Shown here: positions 55,491-64,000 of the stretch, in pieces | How the letters are laid out: each line of letters starts with the position of its first letter | How positions within the stretch are numbered: the first letter of the stretch is position 1 | Source: Delphinus delphis | Taxonomy: Eukaryota > Chordata > Mammalia > Artiodactyla > Delphinidae | Length of the DNA stretch: 64,000 bases | NCBI RefSeq assembly: GCF_949987515.2 | Contig: NC_082701.1 | Span: forward strand, 40,627,755 to 40,691,754 | Reading direction: 5' to 3' | The notes under the pieces: generated by a model | Seen by the model: the letters and a program-made list of their open reading frames with translations, nothing else | Told to the model about the DNA's origin: nothing | Databases searched by the model: none | Program-made: the position numbers and the translations under genes

Positions 55491-56009
55491 CTGAGTCTCC
55501 TAGATTTATTTCCAGAGCAGGCAACGTGTGACACTTGTACAGCTAACCATAGCCACTGAGTTGCTGAATCGATGTGGTGGTTGGAATGTCTCTAACAAGC
55601 AGATCTCAGTCACCAAGAAATTTTGTGTATGTGTCCCAACTACCCAATTCCCAGCCCCATTGGATCTTTGGTATTTCTGGACTGTCCTATAGGTCGCTTG
55701 CTCACAGGGATCTCTCCAATTCCTCCCTCAGGACAAGGACTCTCTCTCCTTTGGACAGAGTTACAGAGGATTGGTGTATGTTGGCTCTTAAATGGCTGAA
55801 GGGGCCCCTCTGGCTCTGCTCCCTTGATGGGTCACCCAGATTTCAAGTTCCAGTGGACTACCCTTGGTTGGGAATTTCTTAGAAATGCAGATTTTTAAAA
55901 TCCTGTCTCCTTTCACAAGAAACCTCCTCCTGCCTTGGAACTTTGTTTCTCTGTGTGTTTTGTGGTTAAATCAGTGCCCTACCATCCCCTCCCTGGAGGT
56001 GAAAGGAGG
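55491..56009. other. unassigned sequence
   Basis: A short MER5A-like piece may lie at 55855-55900 (gggaatttcttagaaatgca). No gene seen. Confidence 0.4.
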
Positions 56010-56220
56010 CTGAGTACCTATATACCCCAGACATATGCTAGGTGCTTTACCACACGAAATTACTTGATCCACACAACAGTTGCAAAAGGTGGACCTCACC
56101 ATTTTACAGACAAGGAAACTGAGGTAGTTGCTCAAGTTATTAAAGCTAGTATATTTCAGAGTCAAGGCATAAACTCACACCTTCCTGATCCCTAAACCAG
56201 AACACTTTCCATGATGCCAT
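56010..56220 (-). repeat. MIR
   Basis: atatgctaggtgctttacca, cattttacagacaaggaaac, ctgaggtagttgctcaagtt is a reversed MIR. Confidence 0.75.
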
Positions 56221-57412
56221 GTCGGAGTGAAATGGGAGGAAGGAGCCGCTGCCTTCCAGAGTGAGCCCTGTCATTCGTCACACCAGCGGGGACACCCTGC
56301 CCAGCTGGCCCTGCTGAGCTCAACCCCACCAGCTCCACCGTCTGCAGATCTCCAGCTGTCACTTAGACAAAATGGCCCCTGGGCCAGGAGCATTGTCAGC
56401 GAATACACCCATCCTATGACGATCCTTAGACTCACACCGGTTGATGTGGGCATGCAGGCTGGGCTATTCCTAGTGAGGGAACATGGATGCAAGATGGCTA
56501 ATTGCCATCTTAATCCAAAGGCTTTCCAGCCAGTTAAGTGACTTGCAAATACCTCACTCTGACAATCCTTCATGATCAAGTTGTCCAAGTGTATCATCCA
56601 GGCTAGTGTTGCCAAGAATATGTCAGCATCGAGTGATGGCTGACCCTGACCGGGAGGGAGTCTGTACTGTATCAGGGTGCTCAAACTCCACACTGAACTC
56701 ATTTCTAACCAAGATAGACCCTGGGACCAGCTGTCTGCAGAGTTCAGCCTGTAGTTTGGGAGACAGAGCCAGACCTTCTTCCTCTTTCTTGTAGAGGAGT
56801 GAAATGGGCTGAGCACTGTGACAAAAGGAAAGACTTTGTTTTTCATCTTTGCATCGTGTCGAAGACAATTATTTCCTTATTTATTTAGTTAGCTGTTTAG
56901 TTGTTAATTTACTGACTGCTGTCAGGTGGACTGTAAACGGTATGATTCAAGGCTTGGCCAGTCACATGCTTTGTGCAGAATTTAAATATTGAGCAGAGAG
57001 ACAAGAGACAGACTGGAGTTCCATTCCACTCCAGCCTGGGGAGTCCTTACACTCCACTTCTCAGGGTACCCCCGGCTCTCCATCGGATGAATCCCAAGTT
57101 CTTCACAGTCTCTGATACGTTGTGATATTATCAAAAGAAAAGTGTTCTAAAGCCAGAACAGACTGGCCGTTTTGAGAACTGGACATGCAAACGATAGTTC
57201 CACACTATGACATCAGTGAGTTTATTCCTCTCTCTCTGGCCTTTGCTTTTAAAAGTTATTATTATGGAGTAATTAATTTTAAAGCAATTGTTAGAATGCT
57301 CCCAGCATTCTACTCTTCACCTCACTTAGCCCTATAAACTCCAAAGTGGTGGGGCGAGGTTAACACACAAAGAAAAGGACATCAGAACTATTTACTAACA
57401 CTGTTGCAAGCT
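56221..57412. other. unique DNA; a 191-codon open frame and AT-rich blocks
   Basis: The minus strand is open from 56846 to 56271 (191 codons) with no domain that I recognise. Near 56890-57000 (gctgtttagttgttaattta) and 57120-57310 (tattattatggagtaattaa), AT-rich blocks resemble conserved non-coding DNA. No repeat recognised. Confidence 0.4.
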
Positions 57413-57427
57413 AAACTCCCATGTGTT

Positions 57428-57922
57428 TTTTTTTTCCTTTTCCTTTATGGTTAATTACAGACTACTGAATATAATTCCCTGTGTTATACAGTAGGGCTTG
57501 GTTGTTTATCTATTTTATATATAGTATTGTATATATGTCAATCCCAAACTCCTAATGTATCCCTCCCCTACTCCCTTTCCCTTTTGGTAACCATAAGTTT
57601 GTTTTTTATGTCTGTGAGTCTGTTTCTGTTTTGTAGATAAGTTCACTTGTATGATATTTTAGATTCCACGTATAAGTGATATCATATGGTATTTGTCTGA
57701 CTTACTTCACTTAGTATGATAATCTCTAGGTCCATCCATGTTGCTGCGAATGGCATTATTTCATTCTTTTTTATGGCTGAGTAATATTCCATTGTATATA
57801 TGAACCACATCTTCTTTATCCATTCCTCTGTTGAAGGACATTTAGGTGGCTTCCGTGTCTTGGCTATTGTACATAGTGCTGCTATGAACATTGGGGTGTA
57901 CGTATCTTTTCAAATTGGAGTA
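57428..57922 (-). mobile_element. 5'-truncated L1 fragment with TSD
   Basis: Reversed L1: ttcctttatggttaattaca, ctccctttcccttttggtaa, ccataagtttgttttttatg, gagtaatattccattgtata, tgctgctatgaacattgggg. TSD aaactcccatgtgtt at 57413-57427 and aaactcacatatgtt at 57923-57937 (two mismatches). Confidence 0.9.
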
Positions 57923-57937
57923 AAACTCACATATGTT

Positions 57938-59340
57938 AACGCCTTCATGGTTACGAAGGAAGATGACTTGCAACCTCGAGTCTTTGCCAAAGCAAGATTT
58001 GATCAAGTGTAAAGGTGAACTGAAGTCATTTTCAGATGTACAAGGGCTCAAATCCTTCACGTGCATTCTTTCTTAGAAAGCAGTCATGTGCTGGAGCGGG
58101 TAATCCAAGAACAAACAGGGCATGGAGTTCAGGGAAAGGGGAATTCAATAGGCAGAAGTTGGCAAAAGCAGTTCCCAAGGAAATGGTGAACAGAAGTCCT
58201 AGGATGTGAACTGGGCAGCATTCTTGACCCGAGTAAGAATATAGAATATTCCAGAAATGAGGTCTCCAGTTAGTTTAAATTCTGCTACTACTAATCAATA
58301 GACAATAGGTTTATCATCGGAAAAATGAATTTAAGAAAGTCAAGGAAAAAAAAAAGTTGAAGAAATATCGGGATAAAATCAGGTCCCTATATCAAAAATT
58401 AAGCATTTTTAAAGTGTTTATTTGTTTATTTATTTGAAGTATAATTGATGTACAATATTATATGTTATAGGTGTACAGTATAGCGATTCAAAATTTTTAA
58501 AGGTTATACTCCATTTATAATTATAAAATATTGGCTATATTTCCTGTGTTGTACAATATATTCTTGAAGCTTATTTTATACAAAATACTTTGTTATATTC
58601 ACTAGTTTCTTTTTTAGATTCCACATATAAGTGATATCATACAGTATTTGTCTTTGTCTGACTTTTTTCACTTAGCATAATGCCTTCTAAGTCCATCCAT
58701 GTTGCTGCAAATGTCAAAGTTTCGTTCTTTTTTATGACTGAGTACTATTCCGTTGTGTGTGGGGGGGCGGGGGGCGACATCTTCTTTATCCATCCATCTG
58801 TTGATGGGCACTTAGGTTGCTTCCATATCTTGGCAATTGTAAATAGTGCTGCTATGAACTAAATTGTTTTCTGAAGGCAGTTATTAACCCAAGAAAAGCA
58901 AGATTGTATGAGAAAGGAAATCACAAAAAATTTTCTGGTTAGCAACGAACAGTATTTATTTAGCTCTAATAATGTAAATACTGTGTTGATTTAGTACAAA
59001 ATTGAAATAAAATGATATTGGGGAACAGGAGAAGGGTAGAGGGAGTGAGTTATGGGTATGAGTAAAATACTTCTCGCCCACAATGGGAAGTTCATATCTA
59101 ATTAGGAGAATCCAGAAAGATCTATATAAGCATATGCTTTAAAAATATAGAGGTAAATCCAGAAAAAGCAGCTAGAAGTGTTGAAATAGGTTGCTAATGG
59201 GGTAGTGTAGCTGAGCAGTGAGAGGAGACTGTGCAGGCAGCTGACGTATTTATTATAAGCCTTTTAGTTGTTGTTTTTTAATGTATGCATGTCTTACTGT
59301 GAAAAAATTGCTTTTTTAGAAAGTCATGAAATAATGTAAA
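57938..59340 (+). mobile_element. HAL1/L1-like relic, host of two later L1 insertions
   Basis: Start gaagatgacttgcaacctcg, gagtctttgccaaagcaag, tgtacaagggctcaaatcct resembles the ORF1 end of HAL1/L1 in sense. It continues (gaaaggggaattcaatagg, gaaaaagcagctagaagtg) past an L1 piece at 58395-58860 to about 59340. Ancient; edges uncertain. Confidence 0.5.
58395..58860 (-). mobile_element. L1 3' fragment inside the HAL1/L1-like relic
   Basis: Reversed L1: gaagtataattgatgtacaa, ttagattccacatataagtg, cattccgttgtgtg variant, ctgttgatgggcacttaggt. It has a G-rich insertion near 58760-58778. TSD not clear. Confidence 0.75.
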
Positions 59341-59619
59341 GACTATACCTATTTTTATGAAGCTTTAGTTCTTAATGGGGTGAGTTCTCAGAAGTCTGGC
59401 AAGCCGAGCTATACAGAAGGACCCATTTCCTGAGGCTTCCCAAGAATAGTGTTTTCACTGGACAATTAAGCAGATGAAAAGTTTTGCTTGTTTCTGCCTC
59501 AGATATGTTTTACATAAACACACACACACACACAAAATATAACAGATAAAGTTAAAGAGAAATGCCCCCCAATTTCAGTCTATAAACTTCATCCCCCAAA
59601 GCAATTAGGATTATAAATT

Positions 59620-59990
59620 TAAAGTCCTTCTTTCTGGTTGATGCATTTTTAAATATATTTTTTTTACTACACACACACACATCCTTCAAAACACATTCAT
59701 TTACTTCTCGTGTTTTGAAATGTTCACATAAATGCTACCATAATGCATGCTTCATTCTGCCACTTGCTTTATTCATTCGATATGTTGAGCCCCATCCGTG
59801 TCGATGTGTGGAGCTAGTTAATTCGTTTTATTCCATCATATGACTACACCAGAATTTCTTTTCCTTCCATCTTTTTCAGGCTTACAAACAATATGGCAGT
59901 GGATCTCCTTATACAAGCTTCCTGCTAAACAGGAACACAAGTTTCTCCAGGGCATGTACCTCGAACGGAATGGCTGGGTCGCAGGGTCCC
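59620..59990 (-). mobile_element. old L1 fragment
   Basis: ttctggttgatgcattttta, ccacttgctttattcattcg, aggcttacaaacaatatggc, cggaatggctgggtcgcagg. Reversed and diverged. A (CA)n tract is at 59672-59685; another lies just outside at 59518-59535. Confidence 0.55.
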
Positions 59991-62158
59991 CAGCACATCT
60001 TCCGCTTTACTAGCTCACTGGGTCAGCATTGTTTTTAAACGCAGTTACACAGCTGCAGACTCAGGCTTCTGGGTGACTGGCTTGTGGAGACTGGGCCCCA
60101 CCTGGGGGTGGAGGCCACATCCAAACTACCATCTATGCACTGTCACAACAGTGCTAGAGTCCCTGTCCTCAGAGATGCCACTTTAGGACCAGAGCAGAGG
60201 CGTGTTTACTCACATCCTTTCTCACAAGCTGTTATCTGGCATTTAAAGCACTGCTGAGGTTCTTTTCCCTTTTACACATATGAGGGGAAAGTGCTACTTA
60301 GCATTCTACTGAGAAGATGGAGTGAGGCTGAACGTGTAATAGAGACAAGGACTGGGTAGGACACGGGTGGACACAGTCTTCTATTTATCCATTAGATCAG
60401 TATTTATTAAGAATGTGTCAGACATGGAACTAGACTCTGGAGTGGAAAATACCGTAAGAAAGGGACAGTTCCCTTCTGGCTGGGCACGGGACATATGATT
60501 TGGGAAGCCTGCTCTAACTACATTCCAAAGAAATGGCCCCTGGACTTGAGCAACCAGGTCCATTCTAAACCGTTGTATTAATGGGGAACATGCCTCGCCT
60601 CTCATCCTTGAAAGCTGTCTCAGCTGGTTGGACCAGAGATGGTCACCTGACTCAAGGAGCACTAATCCTAACACCACTTAATACGTATGATTCACACTCT
60701 GCGTCTAGAAGATGGGTGGCACCAGTCATATTTGCTTAGGGTGCTCTAGACTGCAAGTTGAATCCATCCTCAAACAGGCTTAAATGGTAAAGAAGGTTTT
60801 CTTGTGCCAGGCAGCCCTGTGGTAGAGCAGGTTGTGTGTGTGATTCAGGTTCAGTGTCATGCCCCCGTAATTCACGATGTCCACATTGTCCTGACCAGCT
60901 CTCCTTGTGATCAGATGAGAGACACCAGTAGGAACGGAAAGTAGAGTGCTGCCTGGTCTACAGCTTGTGGGAACCATGGGCTAAATAGTGGTCCCATTAG
61001 TCTGATTGGACCAGCTGAAGTCATGTGCCCACTCCGGACCAATAGCATTCAGCAGGGGAGTGTCGTGCCTGGGTTGGTGAAGCCTGGGTTCTGAACCCAT
61101 TAGTAGAAAAGGGATGGGATAACTATTCCTAGTTTATACCAGTGACAGTCTGCTCTTGGATGTGGAGATCAGTCAGCTCCCCACAAGTGACATGAGCTCC
61201 ATTACGGAGGAGGAAGAGAGCAAAGGATACTGAGTAGGAAACCAACAATGCCCACTTCTGTAATAACCATATTTTACAGTCGTTGCCAATTTATAAGAAT
61301 CAAGTACCAGGCTTGGTTCACTCCATAGCTGTTAGTTCCCTTCTCCCCACTTTTAAACCCAGCTGCCACAGTCAGTAATCAAGGGAAAAGACAAACAAGC
61401 AAATGGAAATATAGATTTTACATTCATTTGTGTTTCTGTTTAAGCAGAGGGTCTCAGCCAGCATCCTTCTTAGGCACCAAGGAGAAACGGCTTTTCTTTG
61501 CACTCTGAGATCGCTCTCTCCAGTACAAATTTTCTTGCACGGGAAGTCCAGCCCGTCTTGATGATGAGTGGGGGCAGGCAGATGTTGCAGCCTCACTGCC
61601 TTTATATCTTCTCCACACAGATGGGGACAGCTGTGCACATCAAGTACCAACCACCACAGCATCCCAAACTTCGTTAAGGTCACTTACTGCCCTTCCAACT
61701 GCCATAGCTACTCATGTACTTCCCTCAGAGACACCTGGGAAAGTACAGGTCATTCAAAGGGACTTCTAGCTAAGAAGTGGGGATGATGCCCTCCTAGCAA
61801 TTTGGGGCGAGGTGGGGGGCTGATTCACATAGCAGAATGATGTGCACACGTGGAATACTGTCACATAAATGTCTTCAGATCTGGACATCGCCTCTGGTGG
61901 TGGTGTAGGAGGATGAAAGAATCGAGCTATCCATTCAAAGTTATCCTATCTAAAAACATGTTATCGTATAAATAACTATGGACAATTCAACAGTGGCCGT
62001 TGTTCCCTGCTGACGCATGCAGCCTGGATGAGACAGGTGGTGGCTTCAATGCCATTTCTAGGACTTGGCTCTGAGGCCAACCTATAATCTCTCACTAAAT
62101 TAACTACCTCACAGGTGAGTGGGTGTCATAATACTATTAAGATGACCTTCATTCCACT
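59991..62158. other. mostly unique DNA, no gene seen
   Basis: About 2.2 kb. A reversed L2 tail may be at 60365-60450 (gatcagtatttattaagaat). Paired CCAAT-like sequences near 60998-61050 resemble those at 4410-4460 and suggest an old repeat. No coding frame is convincing. Confidence 0.4.
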
Positions 62159-62172
62159 GGAAGCGATTTTTT

Positions 62173-62372
62173 TTTTTTTTTTTGTTACACGGGCCTCTCA
62201 CTGTTGTGGCCTCTCCCGTTGCGGGGCACAGGCTCCGACGCGCAGGCTCAGTGGCCATGGCTTACGGGCCTAGCCGCTCCACGGCATGTGGGATCTTCCC
62301 AGACCGGGGCACGAACCCGTGTCCCCTGCATCGGCTGGCAGACTCTCAACCACTGCGCCACCAGGGAAGCCC
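62173..62372 (-). mobile_element. CHR SINE with 14-bp TSD
   Basis: Short-class copy in reverse with small losses (gttacacgggcctctcactg; gctccgacgcgcagg). TSD ggaagcgatttttt (62159-62172) and ggaagtgatttttt (62373-62386), differing only by a CpG transition. Confidence 0.94.
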
Positions 62373-62386
62373 GGAAGTGATTTTTT

Positions 62387-63514
62387 AAGTAAATTATTTA
62401 CAAACCTCAGTATTTTTCCTGTGAGTAGTAAAAATTGTCTTGCAGTACACCTCACGATTTAATTAATTTAAATCTTTAATTTAAACACATACAGATGCAC
62501 AAAGCCAACAAGAAGTCCCAGAGCCAGAACACAGCTCAGCTGGACAAGATGAAACCATTTGAACTAATAGGCCAGCAGGCTGCCTCGCCTTTGATAAAGG
62601 TGGTTTGCAGGATTTTCCAATTAACACTCACACCTCCACCAACAGACACGCAGTTCTCTCTCTCTGCACCTGTCAGGAGCCACATAGGCTATAAATTGAA
62701 CCCAAATCATAAGGAAGTGCATTGGACGGGGCGCTGAGGAAAATGCTATGATTAGTCTCCTCCGGACCTTCTCAGGTTGCTGTAATGGTTTTGGACCTCA
62801 AATACTAGGGACTGTCTTTCATGAAGCAGAAAAATTACAGGTAATTGCTTTTGGGAAGAGCCAAATAGCGGCTGACTTCTCCTCTGACCAGATTTATTTT
62901 AATTCTCAATAAACAGAATAATCGTGTCCTTTGCTCTGCTTTTTAAGTTATTAGGGAGGCTTGGGCTGTGACCGTCCCTGGGTACAGGACCTGCAACCAA
63001 ATGCAATGCGGCAAACTACATCCAATGGATAATTATCCTCTGTTCTTGTTCGGCTGCATAGGAAACGGCCCATAAACTATCTGGATTGTGCTTTTGGTAC
63101 CTGCCACCCAAGGCCGTGTAGGAGGGCAAAAGCGCAGCGCAGAGAGAGCCGAGGGGGCTCGGGTCACAAGAGGAAGGACAGGTTTCTCTAAGTGCCCCTG
63201 TCCTCCACAGTACTGAGGGCTGCCATCTATTGTGGCCGGGAGAGGGAGGGACCCAACCTTCCCAAGTACAGGAGTCAGTTCTTGCAAGAATCTGTCCCAG
63301 TGCATGGGGATCATCCCGGTAGCACCTCATGGTGGCTTTGCCATGTCTGTTCCTCCTCTCATAATTTTCCCTACAGCTAAACCCTGCCTCTCTCTTAGAG
63401 GGTGACCCAGCTCCCATCTGCACCTCTCCCTCCAGGCACCAACTCCCTAGGCCTCTGCTACAGCTGCCTAGCACCGACCCACCCCTCTGCTTATGGACTG
63501 GGGAAAGTGAAGAA
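62387..63514. other. unique DNA, strongest candidate conserved regulatory block
   Basis: No repeat family in about 1.1 kb. From 62560 to 63070 the text is compositionally even and rich in factor-like words: ctttgataaaggtgg, ggattttccaattaacactc, gaaaaattacaggtaattgc, ttattttaattctcaataaa, ggataattatcctctg. A 152-codon minus-strand frame (63474-63016) has no recognised domain. I infer an enhancer or similar; not proven. Confidence 0.4.
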
Positions 63515-63740
63515 AGAACTCAGATTAGGCACCTACTAGATGCCTGGTACAGCACCAAGCGTTTTCAGTTCTATCCCGCTCACTCTTCACAATAACCCTA
63601 TGAAGAAGGTACTCCTCTTGTCCTTGCTGTATATGAGGCCCAGAGGGGTTAAGCAACTCACCTGAGGACACACAGTAAGTGTGAGAACCAAGATTTAAAC
63701 CTGGATCTATGTGACCCCTAATCCTGCACATCTTCCCCTC
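63515..63740 (-). repeat. near-complete MIR
   Basis: ttaggcacctactagatgcc, cacaataaccctatgaagaa, gcccagaggggttaagcaac, gtgagaaccaagatttaaac is a reversed MIR. The last 260 bp of the window hold nothing recognised. Confidence 0.85.
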
Positions 63741-64000
63741 AGTAGTTCATGCAAGTCTCAGATAAACTGCATTTAGGTTTCTTCTCCCAACTCCTGCCCT
63801 TCGCTGGCCCAACTCTCCAGACATGACTCCAGTCCTTCCCCCCAGTCTGATTATGGCCTGAGGCTCTGGCTGCCCAGACCTAATCCACGGTTGGGAACTG
63901 ACCTTAGGTCTGCTTTCAAGATCACCTCAGTTCTTCTTCCTGTCCAGGCATTGCGGACCCTGACTCTCCTGCCTGACTTCACCTTTGCTCACTCCTGCAG

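Noticed and set aside
58395..58860. A TSD for this L1 fragment.
   Set aside because: The flanks (aaaattaagcattttt and aactaaattgttttc) match too loosely in AT-rich DNA to be claimed.

Overview
This is non-coding mammalian DNA, most likely from a whale or dolphin. The marker is a tRNA-derived SINE of the CHR type, about 200 bp. Its sense strand begins ggcttccctggtgg, has the B-box-like gggttcgtgcccc, and ends in poly(A). Fourteen full or partial copies are present. CHR SINEs are known from cetaceans, hippos and ruminants; this many well-preserved short copies, with no ruminant BovB/Bov-A elements seen, points to a cetacean. I found no protein-coding gene, tRNA, rRNA or CRISPR that I can support. 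The long open frames lie in L1 ORF2, in SINE copies (open in several frames), in a minisatellite, or are unsupported.

Layout. 1-6.1 kb: SINE and LTR pieces, a hAT-type MITE (779-994), an L1 3' end carrying a SINE (1808-2264), L2/MIR relics, an AT-rich microsatellite and an LTR. 6.1-12.1 kb: the main structure, a long CHR SINE (6149-12105) split by a 5'-truncated minus-strand L1 with broken ORF1 and ORF2 and about 500 bp of foreign DNA at its 3' side, a candidate 3' transduction. Both sets of target-site duplications (TSDs) can be read. 12.1-18.5 kb: an older plus-strand L1 fragment, then mostly unique sequence with MIRs. 18.5-22.2 kb: an AT palindrome, an old minus-strand L1 with a SINE inside, and an LTR. 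22-28 kb: unique sequence, an ERV1-like LTR, an L2 interrupted by a MaLR LTR, and a four-copy 80-bp minisatellite. 28-41 kb: L2/MIR relics, a local duplication, an L2 split by an L1, an MLT1 LTR, and unique stretches with enhancer-like AT-rich blocks. 41-48.6 kb: a SINE without a poly(A) tail, a young L1 fragment with a perfect 17-bp TSD, an L2 with (TG)28, and several LTRs, two of which share an unexpectedly similar 92-bp block. 48.6-64 kb: L2/MIR, HAL1/L1-like relics, a Tigger-like MITE, a short telomere-like tract, L1 fragments, and a unique AT-rich block at 62.4-63.1 kb that looks most like conserved regulatory DNA.

Nothing here works as a gene system. The value of the window is its readable insertion history and a few candidate regulatory sites, notably a CTCF-like motif carried by the L1 just upstream of ORF1. 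Family names were assigned by recall of consensus sequences, not by a search, so subfamily labels and the edges of old repeats are approximate.
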